64,000 bases of DNA from Prochlorococcus sp. AG-363-P08 (GTDB lineage Bacteria > Cyanobacteriota > Cyanobacteriia > PCC-6307 > Cyanobiaceae). This document shows, piece after piece, positions 8,575 to 18,262 of the stretch. The translations under genes were made by a program, and so were the position numbers. A model generated the notes under the pieces. It had not been told where the DNA came from, ran no database searches, and saw nothing but the letters and a program-made list of their open reading frames with translations. The first letter of the stretch is position 1. Every line of letters starts with the position of its first letter. The stretch is from the NCBI GenBank assembly GCA_003278195.1, contig QCGE01000007.1, forward strand, positions 21,350 to 85,349. The letters run 5' to 3'.

Positions 8575-9528
8575 TCAAATGTCCTCATAACCTAGCTCTG
8601 CAAGTTTTGCTGGCTTGCTTCGCCAATTAGGTACAACCTTTACGAATAATTCTAAGTAAACAGAACCATTTATTAGTTTTTGCATCTGCATACGCGCACC
8701 AGTCCCTATAGTTTTCAACATAGCTCCTCCTTTGCCAATTACGATCCCTTTTTGACTTTTTCGTTCAACTAAAATTGTAGCTAAAACTGCCGTCTTGATT
8801 TGCGAGTCTATTTTTTTGTCTTTTTTAGGAATCTCTTCTACACGTTCTATTTGCACTGCAACACTATGCGGAATCTCCTCTCTTGTATGAATAAGGACTT
8901 GTTCTCTAATAAGTTCTGCTAACAAGAAATTCTCTGGTTGATCTGAGACAAAGCCAGGTGGATATAGGTAAGGACCTTTTGGCATCATTGCTGATATTGC
9001 ATCGATCAATTCAATACATCCATCCCCAACTATTGCACTAGAAGGATATAAAGGCCAGGAAACATCTCCTAAGAAATTTTTATAAGTATCAAATACATGA
9101 TTTTTTTTATTCTCAATCACAAGGTCCCATTTATTTAAAGCAACAATTACATTAAGTTGTTGTTTTTTAAGCATGTTAACAATGAATTCGTCTCCTCTAC
9201 CAGGTTCATTAGAAGCATCAAATAATAACAAAACTAAATCAACTTCCCCTATCGTTGAGCAAGCGCTATTTACAAGCCTTTCTCCAAGTAAATGATGCGG
9301 CTTATGAATACCCGGAGTATCCACAATTATCATCTGGGCATGTGATGTAGTAAGAATCGCCCTAAGCCGATTCCTCGTTGTCTGTGCAATAGGAGAGGTG
9401 ATCGCAACTTTTTCACCAACTAATCTATTAACCAAAGTCGACTTACCAACATTTGGCCTGCCTATTAGTGCAACAAACCCTGAACGATAATCTTTATCTG
9501 TTTCCTGAGAAAATGTCATAACATTCAA
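8575..9528 (-). CDS. era: GTPase Era
   Basis: Essential GTPase that binds 16S rRNA and helps 30S maturation. The 317-residue protein has the Era GTPase domain (G1 GRPNVGKST near residue 23, G3 DTPGIHKPHH, G4 NKWD) and the C-terminal KH domain with GIVIGKGGAMLKTIG. Length is normal. The ATG at 9528 gives a short N-terminal extension; another ATG follows at codon 4. It is divergent from the gene at 9570 and separated by about 118 bases from trmD-ispF downstream. Confidence 0.96.
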   Translation of the reverse strand: MNVMTFSQETDKDYRSGFVALIGRPNVGKSTLVNRLVGEKVAITSPIAQTTRNRLRAILTTSHAQMIIVDTPGIHKPHHLLGERLVNSACSTIGEVDLVLLLFDASNEPGRGDEFIVNMLKKQQLNVIVALNKWDLVIENKKNHVFDTYKNFLGDVSWPLYPSSAIVGDGCIELIDAISAMMPKGPYLYPPGFVSDQPENFLLAELIREQVLIHTREEIPHSVAVQIERVEEIPKKDKKIDSQIKTAVLATILVERKSQKGIVIGKGGAMLKTIGTGARMQMQKLINGSVYLELFVKVVPNWRSKPAKLAELGYEDI

Positions 9529-9569
9529 AGAGGGTTTATAAAACCTTTAAGGAGCAAAGTTTGTAAATC

Positions 9570-10088
9570 ATGAATGAACTAAAGCCAAGCTTCAAACAAG
9601 CAGTGGAGTTTTCAATGCTCTGGTGTGATGCTTGGAATGAAGGGGAGCTAAGTGATGAAGTACTAGCCGATAGAGTTAGTGAGCTAGTTAACAGTGAGAA
9701 TGGGGCTCGTGGTTTCTTGGCTGTAAGCCTTTCAACTAACACCCCTCTAATAGACAGGCTTCCTGATTCCTTAGTTATTCAACTAAGAGCTGCAGGGGAT
9801 TTAATAGTAGATCTCACAGTCAAGAACTTAGCTATGAGTACTGCAATGAGTATTCATCATCACAGAAACTCAAGCATCAATCAACAAAGAGGATCTGAAA
9901 GGGTTACAGCTAGATGCATTGATTTACTGCGTGTACTTGATCCAAATTCAGTAAAGAATAGATTAGAAAAAATGCTCAATGGAATAGAAGGACTAGGTCC
10001 TGATATCGAATTCTTAAAGAAATGGCAATATGACAAAGAACAAAAACTTGCAATTGCAACAAAGATAAACCAAGTAGCAGATCAATAA
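9570..10088 (+). CDS. Conserved hypothetical cyanobacterial protein
   Basis: A 172-residue soluble, mostly helical protein. It starts MNELKPSFKQAVEFSMLW and contains SELVNSENGARGFLAVSLS and VIQLRAAGDLIVDLTVKNLA. No signal peptide, membrane segment or catalytic motif is visible. It is divergent from era and convergent with the Bax-inhibitor-like gene. I believe such a protein is shared among picocyanobacteria next to era, but cannot name a function. Confidence 0.75.
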   Translation: MNELKPSFKQAVEFSMLWCDAWNEGELSDEVLADRVSELVNSENGARGFLAVSLSTNTPLIDRLPDSLVIQLRAAGDLIVDLTVKNLAMSTAMSIHHHRNSSINQQRGSERVTARCIDLLRVLDPNSVKNRLEKMLNGIEGLGPDIEFLKKWQYDKEQKLAIATKINQVADQ

Positions 10089-10117
10089 AAAAAGGCCATT
10101 TCTGACCCTTTTTATTC
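10088..10117. terminator. Possible bidirectional terminator between convergent genes
   Basis: AAAAAGG and CCTTTTT flank the loop CCATTTCTGAC just after the stop of the 9570 gene. The 7-bp stem is A/T-rich and weak, but its A- and T-tracts suit termination from either side of this convergent gap. Confidence 0.4.
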
Positions 10118-10148
10118 TTAGTAAAGAGAGAAGATAGAAAAGAGTTAA

Positions 10149-10886
10149 TTAATCTCTCCTGCCACCACCTTGCAGAGCAATCATCAAGCGCAAAATAAAT
10201 ACAAAAAGATTTATATATGTGAGATACATTCCTAATGCTCCAGCAAGATATTGATCGTCCCGATAAGTACGGGGCATTGTGTAGAAGTCTACAAATGACA
10301 TTCCTACAAATAGAACGGTACCAAAACCTGCAATCATCAACTCGAAACTACTACTTCCAAATAAGCCTGGAGCAAAGATCCCTCCAACTATTTGAACCAA
10401 CATTGCAATTATCAATCCAATCAAACCCAGGCCAACAACACCTGACAAAGCCTGGCCAACACTGTCACTCATTCGTCTACCAACAACAGAAGCCACTCCA
10501 AAAGTGATTCCTGTTGCAAGAGCAGCAGTTCCTACTGAACCAATACCAGCGGCTCCAATCGCGATGGCAACTATCCCACTCAAAGTAAATCCTGTAATCA
10601 AGCTATAAGCACTTAGCAAAGGCAAGGCAGTACTGTTATTGGCCTTCATGGCCACGTTCTGAGCTACAAAAAACAAAATTAAATTACCTAAAAGAGCAAC
10701 CCAGAAAAGAGGCATAAAGATACCTGGATTGCTGACTTGAATAGAGAGACCTCCTATAACTCCCCCTGCGGTAAGGATCATTCCCCCACCTACATAGGGA
10801 AGTGCCTTGTTAACTACATTTGGTCCAACTAGAGCACTTGATTGTGCCTCTCGTATGGCCTGTTGGAAATTGCTGCTTGCTGGCAT
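10149..10886 (-). CDS. Bax inhibitor-1 (BI-1/YccA) family membrane protein
   Basis: Integral membrane protein of the BI-1/YccA family; bacterial relatives are linked to proton-sensitive calcium leak or FtsH modulation. About seven hydrophobic segments span most of its 245 residues, ending with MYLTYINLFVFILRLM, the family C-terminal helix, then LQGGGRRD. The frame is open to 10907, but the ATG at 10886 (MPASSNFQQAIREAQSS) gives a clean hydrophilic N-terminus and is preferred. It is convergent with the 9570 gene. Function in cyanobacteria is inferred only. Confidence 0.85.
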   Translation of the reverse strand: MPASSNFQQAIREAQSSALVGPNVVNKALPYVGGGMILTAGGVIGGLSIQVSNPGIFMPLFWVALLGNLILFFVAQNVAMKANNSTALPLLSAYSLITGFTLSGIVAIAIGAAGIGSVGTAALATGITFGVASVVGRRMSDSVGQALSGVVGLGLIGLIIAMLVQIVGGIFAPGLFGSSSFELMIAGFGTVLFVGMSFVDFYTMPRTYRDDQYLAGALGMYLTYINLFVFILRLMIALQGGGRRD

Positions 10887-10968
10887 AGTTGAAAATAACC
10901 AGATCACTTAACTTATTCACTTTGCCAGCAAAAATTGGTTGATGCAGTAATTCTTAGTGCGGTTCTCC

Positions 10969-11940
10969 CTATCGGTTCTCCCGAAGTGCATATGCATCAA
11001 CAACTTTCTGCACAAGACTGTGTCTAACTACATCTTCAGAAGTCAGCGTAGATTTAGCAACTCCATCTACTTTGCTAAGGACCTCGCAAGCCTCAACTAA
11101 TCCACTTATTTGTCCAAAAGGAAGATCTACCTGTGTAATGTCACCAGTAACAACCATTCGTGAACCTTTCCCAAGTCTGGTAAGAACCATTTTCATTTGA
11201 GCTGAAGTTGTATTTTGCGCCTCATCAAGAATCACGAAAGAGTTTTCTAAAGTCCTGCCTCTCATATATGCCAATGGTGCAACCTCTATCATCCCTTTTT
11301 CGATAAGCGTATTAGTTTTTTCAAGTCCCAAAAGAGCGTGAAGTGCATCGTATAAAGGACGAAGATAAGGATCTACTTTCTGCTGAAGGTCACCAGGCAA
11401 AAAACCTAACCTTTCACCAGCTTCAACAGCCGGTCTAGTGAGGACAAGACGTTCTACTCTCCTTTCCATAAGCATCCGAACCGCTAAGACTGCAGCTAAA
11501 AATGTCTTCCCAGTCCCAGCTGGACCTATAACAAGAGTAAGTTCATGGCTTTCCATGGCTTGCACATAAGACTTTTGGCGTAGGGTCCTAGGACGTAAAG
11601 AAGTTCCACTTAAGCTCCTTGCTAATACTTGAGAATTTAAGGAAGCATGATCATTTTCACGCCCATTATCTAGAGCAGTAAATGCTGCACGCAAATCAAC
11701 CGCAGAGATCTCTTGACCCTCTTGCCATAAAGGTCTAATTAATTCAAGAACACCAACTGCTTTCTCTAATTGAGTTGGAAATCCTTTAACAACTAACTGG
11801 AGTCCTCTAACAACTATTGAGGCCCCAGTCCTATTCTCAATATCGCTCAAAGTATTTTTACCAACACCGCCCAAAGCAAGAGCAGCATCAGTACTAGGTA
11901 AATCAATAACGAAGCGACCTTGCGCGGTGGCTTCGGTCAT
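10969..11940 (-). CDS. phoH: PhoH-like ATPase (PhoH/YbeZ family)
   Basis: P-loop ATPase of the YbeZ/PhoH group, connected with RNA metabolism and ribosome maturation. The 323-residue protein has an N-terminal KH-like region (residues 1-80), Walker A GPAGTGKTFLAAV near residue 139, Walker B FVILDEAQNTT, and sensor-like RMVVTGDITQVDLP. It lies eight bases downstream of rpsP on the same strand, in an rpsP-phoH unit behind ffh, which fits a translation-related role. Phosphate control is not evident from the sequence. Confidence 0.92.
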   Translation of the reverse strand: MTEATAQGRFVIDLPSTDAALALGGVGKNTLSDIENRTGASIVVRGLQLVVKGFPTQLEKAVGVLELIRPLWQEGQEISAVDLRAAFTALDNGRENDHASLNSQVLARSLSGTSLRPRTLRQKSYVQAMESHELTLVIGPAGTGKTFLAAVLAVRMLMERRVERLVLTRPAVEAGERLGFLPGDLQQKVDPYLRPLYDALHALLGLEKTNTLIEKGMIEVAPLAYMRGRTLENSFVILDEAQNTTSAQMKMVLTRLGKGSRMVVTGDITQVDLPFGQISGLVEACEVLSKVDGVAKSTLTSEDVVRHSLVQKVVDAYALRENR

Positions 11941-11948
11941 AGAAATCC

Positions 11949-12326
11949 TCAGTCTTCAGATGGTTCTTCTTTAACAGTCTTATCTTCTTCTACTGCTGGC
12001 TTCTCTTCTTTCGCAACCTTTTGATTAGCAGATTTTTTTCTAGCCTCTGCTTGTTTAGCCTTACCAACAATTTCTGCAGGACGAACACGCTTCTCTAATA
12101 ATCCACCTTTCTCAAGCAGTGCTCTGACTGCATCAGTTGGCTGCGCCCCCTGGCTTAATCGTGCTCGAAGTGCTTCGGTATCTAAACGTGTCTCTTTAGT
12201 ACGTGGATTATAAAAACCCAACTCTTGTAAAGGACGTCCATCACGCCTAGAAGTGCTATTAGAAGCAACCAGTCGAAAACTTGCTTCCCTCTTCTTCCCG
12301 AACCGCTTAAGGCGGAGCTTGATCAT
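11949..12326 (-). CDS. rpsP: 30S ribosomal protein S16
   Basis: Small-subunit ribosomal protein. Residues 1-85 are the standard S16 domain: [32 protein letters not shown] and [16 protein letters not shown]. Residues 90-125 form a charged Lys/Glu-rich tail longer than the E. coli protein (about 82 residues), typical of picocyanobacterial S16. It lies between ffh (upstream, 87-base gap) and phoH (downstream, 8 bases) on the minus strand. Confidence 0.97.
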   Translation of the reverse strand: MIKLRLKRFGKKREASFRLVASNSTSRRDGRPLQELGFYNPRTKETRLDTEALRARLSQGAQPTDAVRALLEKGGLLEKRVRPAEIVGKAKQAEARKKSANQKVAKEEKPAVEEDKTVKEEPSED

Positions 12327-12413
12327 TTTTGTTCTGACCTAAATAAACGTTATTTATTAATGGCGCAATAGCCTTAGACCATTAGCCATCTGACCACAAT
12401 AGCCTGAAGGTGA

Positions 12414-13877
12414 TCAAAGATCACCAAAACCCTTCTTTTTCTTCAGTGGGCGTTGTCGCTTTAAAGGTCCTGGGCCGCGAGCTGGTCTTCCAGGAACTTG
12501 ATTGTTTCCCAAAGCAGGCATATTAAATCCTGCATCTCCGAGACCAGGTCCTCCCATTCCAGGCATCCCAGGAAGTCCCTGCCCCTTAGACATTTGTTGC
12601 ATGAATCCCCTCATTTTCTGAAAATCAGCCAAAACCTTGTCTACTTCTGCAGGACTATGGCCACTCCCAAAAGCAACTCGCCTTCTTCTGGATGGATGAG
12701 CTGCAAGCAGTTCTGGTTGAACACGTTCATTAGGGGTCATTGAGCCAATCATTGCTTCAATCCTCTTGAACTGTTCCTCTCCCTGCTTAAGCATTCCATC
12801 ATCAATTTTATTCATACCTGGAATCATCTTCATTAGCCCACCAAGCGAACCCATTCTTTTAATTAATCTCATTTGCTTGAGAAAATCGGAGAAGTCAAAA
12901 GTGGCCTCCTCCAACTTTTTCTGCATCTTTTCAACATCAGCAATTTCAACTTCCTTCTGAGCTTTTTCTACCAAAGTCAAGACATCTCCCATCCCAAGGA
13001 TTCGACTTGCCATTCGCTCTGGATGAAAAGCCTGTAAAGCCTCAACTTTTTCACCAGTACCAATGAACTTGATAGGCATTCCGCTAACTTTTCTGATTGA
13101 AAGCGCCGCCCCCCCGCGTGAGTCGCCATCAAGTTTTGTAAGGACAGCCCCAGTTATTCCAACTTTTTCATGAAAAGCTTTGGTCAGATCAGCTGCTTCC
13201 TGGCCAATCATCGAGTCAACCACTAATAAGACTTCATCTGGGTTAACAGCAGATCGAATCCTTACCATTTCCTCCATCATTTCTAGATCGATCTGTAACC
13301 GCCCTGCCGTATCTACAAGAACAGTGTCTATTGATTCCTCACGAGCCTTAGCAAGACCAGCAGCTGCAATCTCTTCGGGCTTCTGATTTGAACCTAGTGA
13401 AAAAACATCAACTCCTATTTGTTCTCCAAGAGTCTTCAACTGATCAATTGCTGCAGGCCTATAAACATCTGCTGCAACCAACAAGGCCTTCCTCCCCTGA
13501 TCCTTCAAATAAAGACCCAGTTTTGCGGTTGCTGTGGTCTTTCCCGCTCCTTGCAACCCTGCCATCAAAACAACAGTTGGGGATTGCTCGCCTATTGCCA
13601 AAGGAGCGTTTCCCCCTCCCATAACCTCTACAAGTTGCTCGTGTACAACCTGAATGAATTTCTGATCTGGACTAACACCCCTCACAACCTCCGCACCAAC
13701 GGCCTTCTCTCGTACCTCTTCTACAAATTCACGAACAACAGGCAAACTGACATCAGCCTCTAATAGTGCTCGTCTTACATCTTTAAGAGCCTCATCAATA
13801 TTGGTCTCAGAAATTGCATCCTGGCCTCGAAGACTTTTTACAGCATCTTCAAAACGGGCTGAAAGCTCATCAAACAT
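12414..13877 (-). CDS. ffh: Signal recognition particle protein Ffh
   Basis: GTPase that binds 4.5S/SRP RNA and signal sequences for co-translational membrane targeting. Layout: N domain MFDELSARFEDAVKSLRG, G domain with G1 GLQGAGKTTATAKL near residue 110, DTAGRLQ, TKLDGDSRGGAAL and FIGTGEK, then a Met-rich M domain with MIPGMNKIDD and a C-terminal tail GLPGMPGMGGPG. The frame is open to an ATG at 13886; the ATG at 13877 (MFDEL) matches the family start. The SRP RNA partner gene is at 41477-41570 on the same strand. Confidence 0.96.
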   Translation of the reverse strand: MFDELSARFEDAVKSLRGQDAISETNIDEALKDVRRALLEADVSLPVVREFVEEVREKAVGAEVVRGVSPDQKFIQVVHEQLVEVMGGGNAPLAIGEQSPTVVLMAGLQGAGKTTATAKLGLYLKDQGRKALLVAADVYRPAAIDQLKTLGEQIGVDVFSLGSNQKPEEIAAAGLAKAREESIDTVLVDTAGRLQIDLEMMEEMVRIRSAVNPDEVLLVVDSMIGQEAADLTKAFHEKVGITGAVLTKLDGDSRGGAALSIRKVSGMPIKFIGTGEKVEALQAFHPERMASRILGMGDVLTLVEKAQKEVEIADVEKMQKKLEEATFDFSDFLKQMRLIKRMGSLGGLMKMIPGMNKIDDGMLKQGEEQFKRIEAMIGSMTPNERVQPELLAAHPSRRRRVAFGSGHSPAEVDKVLADFQKMRGFMQQMSKGQGLPGMPGMGGPGLGDAGFNMPALGNNQVPGRPARGPGPLKRQRPLKKKKGFGDL

Positions 13878-13940
13878 AAAATCCAAAAGACCTTTTTCTG
13901 ATCCTAAAAAAACTTTGCCAATTGATCAAACCTAAAAACT

Positions 13941-15965
13941 TTAAACACCACTTATATAGGCCTGTAATCTCCATCCATCTGGATCTCTACCAAGGATATA
14001 TTTGACTTTCAACTTTGGAAAGCTACTTTCAGCAACAGTTTCACCTTTAGAATTAATTCGTTTATCCGAATATTTTATCTCTGCATCTAGCTCGATTCTT
14101 TGCGGACTTCTTTTAATTACTTTTAAATTAGATATTTCTGAAATTATTTCCTGTCTTTTCCCTTGTGACTTATCTTTTTGTCGCTCTTCTTTAACTCTTT
14201 TCAAGAGATCAGGCCTTGCAACATTAGCCAAGAAAGAACTGTCTTTATTTCCTGAAAGGACCTGAGCCTTTCCTTTAAGCCAAGTATCGATCAAAATAAA
14301 CAGTTCTTCTTTTTTAGGCTTGCCAGTAGTTAGAAGCTTTACCTTGATTGGTTCCTTTACAATGTTTTCTGAGGCTTTCTTCTGAATAGAGTTTTCAGTA
14401 GATTTTTCTATCTCATTAGTAGTTTTAGGATTGGTAAATTGCTTAGAGACAAAGCTTGATAGTCGATAACGCTGAGAGACCAAACTCAATGAGATATAAG
14501 AAGCTCCTGATAAAATTAAAATAAAGAATATAAGTTTTAAAGCCTTTTTTGATGGTCTTATCTTAATAAAAATTCTCAATAAACTTTTTACCGATCCTCT
14601 TAGGAAATCCAGACCTCTCTCTAAACCAATTAGTTTTCTTAAGCTCAATTTAGAAGTTAGTTCTTCAACACTTTCAGTGGGCAAACTTTCAGGCTTAGGA
14701 ACCATCACGTTGTCTAAAGAATCGTCTTGTGAATCAGAAGGAAAAACATCTGAAGCAACATTAGTAAAAAATTTAAAAGTCCTTTCTCTTACTCCTTTTC
14801 GTTCTAAACGATCGACATATTCCTGAATATCCCTATCAGCAAACCATGCTTCTAAATCAACTTCCTGTGAATTGACATCCCTATAACCAGGCAAAGCATC
14901 TCTCTTAAGCCAATCTCTTGTGTAATCACATATTGCAGCAAGACTATCAGCAGGGTAATTATTCAACCAATCTTGCAATCTTGGGTCAGGACTATTTAAA
15001 AAGCTCTTTTTAGCTAAATCAATATCAGCCAATAAAAGGTCTAAGGAACCCAACAATGGCAAAGGATCAACGCCCTCAAGCCTTAATCCTTCAAGATATT
15101 TACGTGCTTCAAAAATACGTTCTGGTTTTCTACAAGAAAATCCAGATGCAGCAAGAGCAAGAACAGCTAAAAAGCCTGCATCAGAAGAACCTTTCTTCTG
15201 CCAACGAACAAACAAATCCACTTGCTCTTGTACTGTTAAAAAATTTCTTATCTGCTGAAAAAAAAGCTCGAATTCTGACTGTTCTAAAACTGTTTCTTCA
15301 CTAGTTGGAGTCCTACCCTCAAGACCTCCTCTTTTCAGAACAAATTCATCTAACAAACTCAAGCCTAATTGCCGGGACTTCTCATCACTTAAATCTCTAC
15401 TTAACAAATCAAGTATTCGGTATGGGAGAAGATCCTTCAAGTCCTCTTCAAATAATTTACGCTGCTCAGGCAGCTTCCCCATGCGTTGCAAAAGCTTCAT
15501 TCCCTCCCTAAGTAGGTCAGCAGCAGATTCGTAATGTCGATCTTCTTGTTCTTGCCAAGAGGCAGCCCTGCAGGAGAGGGCCGCAAGGAGTGTCAGGTCT
15601 GCTTCACGACCGCTGCCAAGTGCTGGGGCTTGCGGAGGCTGCAAAGACTTGCAAGCCAGCTGGAATGCCTCAAAAGGAGCTTTGGCCTCCCAAAGCAAAA
15701 TCAAACCTCCAATTTCTTTGTTTGAAGAGATTTCAAGTCCTACTGCACCAGCCAGCAAAGCGGACTCATATTCTTCACGGCGAGTCTGATCTGTGAGCAG
15801 ATCTGCAGAAAGTCGCAGTAAATTTGCTCTCTGTGTAAGCGCTTCTCTTGTGAAGCCATCTTCAGGAAAATGATCCAGGCGAACCTGCAAAGCCCGCAAT
15901 ACAGCTTCGGTCTCAACAGATGGACTTACACCTAGTAATCGGAAATGATCGATGGGAAGTTCCAA
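13941..15965 (-). CDS. ftn2: Cell division protein Ftn2/ZipN (ARC6-like)
   Basis: Cyanobacterial ancestor of plastid ARC6; anchors FtsZ filaments to the inner membrane. The 674-residue protein opens with MELPIDHFRLLGVSPS and a degenerate DnaJ-like domain (residues 1-70, lacking the HPD motif), then a long helical region, a membrane segment near residue 480 (LIFFILILSGASYISLSL), and a C-terminal IMS-like domain with KVKYILGRDPDGWRLQAYIS. Order and length fit Ftn2. It lies 63 bases upstream of ffh on the same strand and is divergent from pdhA. Confidence 0.9.
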   Translation of the reverse strand: MELPIDHFRLLGVSPSVETEAVLRALQVRLDHFPEDGFTREALTQRANLLRLSADLLTDQTRREEYESALLAGAVGLEISSNKEIGGLILLWEAKAPFEAFQLACKSLQPPQAPALGSGREADLTLLAALSCRAASWQEQEDRHYESAADLLREGMKLLQRMGKLPEQRKLFEEDLKDLLPYRILDLLSRDLSDEKSRQLGLSLLDEFVLKRGGLEGRTPTSEETVLEQSEFELFFQQIRNFLTVQEQVDLFVRWQKKGSSDAGFLAVLALAASGFSCRKPERIFEARKYLEGLRLEGVDPLPLLGSLDLLLADIDLAKKSFLNSPDPRLQDWLNNYPADSLAAICDYTRDWLKRDALPGYRDVNSQEVDLEAWFADRDIQEYVDRLERKGVRERTFKFFTNVASDVFPSDSQDDSLDNVMVPKPESLPTESVEELTSKLSLRKLIGLERGLDFLRGSVKSLLRIFIKIRPSKKALKLIFFILILSGASYISLSLVSQRYRLSSFVSKQFTNPKTTNEIEKSTENSIQKKASENIVKEPIKVKLLTTGKPKKEELFILIDTWLKGKAQVLSGNKDSSFLANVARPDLLKRVKEERQKDKSQGKRQEIISEISNLKVIKRSPQRIELDAEIKYSDKRINSKGETVAESSFPKLKVKYILGRDPDGWRLQAYISGV

Positions 15966-16068
15966 CTCAGCTACGCTATTGAGATAAAACTCTAGACAGA
16001 GAGAGGGGTTTTGCCTATTTCAACTCAACAGGCTCTTACAGTCTTAAATCAATTAGGCGTAATGTGAC

Positions 16069-17160
16069 ATGAGCAAGCAAACTATGAGTCCTTCTAGCAA
16101 GGACAGAGAAAAGTCCGTGAAATCAGAAGAACATGCCGAACGTCTCTCCAATCTGATCTCTGGAGAACAAGCAATTATCGATCGAGCCACAGGGCTAGAG
16201 CTTTTCCGAGACATGACTCTCGGACGTCGATTTGAGGACAAATGTGCGGAAATGTATTACCGCGGAAAAATGTTTGGTTTCGTCCATCTATACAACGGGC
16301 AGGAAGCTGTTAGTTCAGGCGTCATTGGTGCGATGAAGAAAAAACATGATTGGTTTTGCAGCACATACAGAGACCATGTACATGCTCTAAGCGCAGGGGT
16401 CCCTGCACGAGAAGTGATGAGTGAACTTTTCGGTAAAGAAACTGGCTGCAGTAAAGGGCGGGGAGGCTCAATGCATCTTTTCTCAAAAGAGCACCATCTC
16501 TTAGGCGGCTATGCATTTATCGGGGAAGGTATACCTGTTGCTCTAGGTTCAGCATTTACAAGCAGATACAAAAAAGATGCACTAGGCGAAAAAAATAGTG
16601 ATTCTGTTACAGCAGCTTTTTTCGGCGATGGAACTTGCAACAACGGCCAATTTTTTGAATGTTTAAATATGGCCCAACTTTGGAAATTGCCAATCCTTTT
16701 TGTCGTTGAAAACAATAAATGGGCTATTGGAATGGCCCACGATCGAGCCACGAGTGATCCTGAGATATGGAGAAAAGCAAGTGCATATGGAATGGCAGGT
16801 GAAGAAGTCAATGGAATGGATGTTCTAGCTGTTCGTGCAGCAGCAGAAAGGGCTGTTCAGAGAGCCAGAAATGGAGAAGGTCCAACCCTTCTTGAATGCC
16901 TTACCTATCGATACCGTGGTCATTCACTTGCCGACCCAGATGAACTAAGAGAAGAGGAAGAAAAGCAATTCTGGTCAAAACGTGATCCTTTGATTTCACT
17001 AGAAAAAGATCTTATTGAAAAGTCTCTAGTAAGTAGTGATGAACTTAGAGCAATAGAAAAGGAGATTGACAGTGAAGTTTCTGATGCTGTTGAATTTGCA
17101 TTAGATGCTCCTGAGCCAAAAGCAGAGGAATTAACTAGATATATATGGGCAGAAGATTAA
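16069..17160 (+). CDS. pdhA: Pyruvate dehydrogenase E1 component, alpha subunit
   Basis: Alpha subunit of the thiamine-diphosphate E1 enzyme that decarboxylates pyruvate to acetyl-CoA in the PDH complex. The 363-residue protein has [19 protein letters not shown], the activation region [19 protein letters not shown], and the TPP/Mg motif [17 protein letters not shown], plus [15 protein letters not shown] near residue 285. The N-terminal 40 residues are charged and variable. The E3 subunit gene lpd is at 26071 in this window; the beta subunit is not here. Confidence 0.96.
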   Translation: MSKQTMSPSSKDREKSVKSEEHAERLSNLISGEQAIIDRATGLELFRDMTLGRRFEDKCAEMYYRGKMFGFVHLYNGQEAVSSGVIGAMKKKHDWFCSTYRDHVHALSAGVPAREVMSELFGKETGCSKGRGGSMHLFSKEHHLLGGYAFIGEGIPVALGSAFTSRYKKDALGEKNSDSVTAAFFGDGTCNNGQFFECLNMAQLWKLPILFVVENNKWAIGMAHDRATSDPEIWRKASAYGMAGEEVNGMDVLAVRAAAERAVQRARNGEGPTLLECLTYRYRGHSLADPDELREEEEKQFWSKRDPLISLEKDLIEKSLVSSDELRAIEKEIDSEVSDAVEFALDAPEPKAEELTRYIWAED

Positions 17161-17191
17161 GCTATATTTTCAGAATCTAAGCAAATTAAAA

Positions 17192-18133
17192 TTAAATTCC
17201 TCCAGGTAATTTTCTAGTTAGATTCCTTAGCTTTCTTAAAGCTTTTAACTCAACTTGGCGAACCCTTTCTCGAGAGACCTCTAAAAGTCGACCTATTTCA
17301 GCAAGGGTATGCCTTTCATTTCCTTCTAACCCAAAACGGAGTTTCAAAACATGCTGCTCTTGCTCACTTAAGTGAGCAAGCCATCTACCCAGTTGCTCCT
17401 GATGAATTCGTTGTTCAACGATCTCCAACGGTTCATCCAAGGAAGCATCAGAAATAAGATCACCTAAAAAACTCCTCCCATCATCGCCATTCACTGGTGC
17501 ATCAAGACTGCTAGTTGTTAACGCTTGTCTTAGTAATGAATCAAGCTCCTCGAGAGGCATATCAAGTTCTTCAGCAATCTCTGCCCGACTAGGCATAGCT
17601 CCAAGTTTGTGAGCCAAATCAAGGCTTACCTTTCTAATGGTTGTAAGTCTTTCACTCAGATGAACTGGCAAACGAATAGTTCGAGACTGACAAGCAATTG
17701 CACGAGTCATGCTCTGTCGAATCCACCAAAAAGCATACGTTGAGAACTTATAACCACGAGTGGGATCAAACTTCTCTACTGCACGCTCTAAGCCAAGAGA
17801 GCCTTCTTGAATTAGATCAAGTAGTTCCAAGCCCTTACCTTGGTATTTCTTAGCGACACTTACAACTAGTCTCAAGTTTGCCTTCATCATCCTCTCCTTC
17901 GCTCGACGACCAATGCGGATCAAGCGTCGTTGATGTGAAGTCAATTTCTCACTTGTATCAGGAATAGAATCATCCTCTGTGAGACTCATCATCATTTGAA
18001 CTTGATTGCCGAGTTCTATTTCCTCAGCTGGAGTCAGCAAAGGTATACGTCCAATAGTTGCTAAGTACCAACTAATTGGGTCACTACTCCGCCTCCTATG
18101 AGAATCAGTAGCCTTAGGAGCTGAAGAAACCAT
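17192..18133 (-). CDS. Group 2 (RpoD-like) RNA polymerase sigma factor
   Basis: Sigma-70 family factor. Region 1.2 is SDPISWYLATIGRIPLLTPA; region 2 contains NLRLVVSVAKKYQGKGLELL, LIQEGSLGLERAVEKFD and GYKFSTYAFWWIRQSMTRAI; region 4 has LRFGLEGNERHTLAEIG and VSRERVRQVELKALRKLR. At 313 residues, with no long region 1.1, it fits a non-essential group 2 factor rather than the principal sigma. Convergent with pdhA. Which promoters it serves cannot be told from this window. Confidence 0.93.
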   Translation of the reverse strand: MVSSAPKATDSHRRRSSDPISWYLATIGRIPLLTPAEEIELGNQVQMMMSLTEDDSIPDTSEKLTSHQRRLIRIGRRAKERMMKANLRLVVSVAKKYQGKGLELLDLIQEGSLGLERAVEKFDPTRGYKFSTYAFWWIRQSMTRAIACQSRTIRLPVHLSERLTTIRKVSLDLAHKLGAMPSRAEIAEELDMPLEELDSLLRQALTTSSLDAPVNGDDGRSFLGDLISDASLDEPLEIVEQRIHQEQLGRWLAHLSEQEQHVLKLRFGLEGNERHTLAEIGRLLEVSRERVRQVELKALRKLRNLTRKLPGGI

Positions 18134-18262
18134 TGCTGGCTAATCCCTTATTGAGTCATGTGACTTTGGTACAAATATTCCAAAAGAGCGCCTAGTTTCA
18201 AAAACCCTTCAGATTCATGCGTGTAAAACTACACATTTCCATCGAAAAAGCCTCATTTTTGA

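Noticed and set aside
13388..13763. Open frames antisense to ffh
   Set aside because: Shadow frames of the conserved ffh G domain; no independent support.
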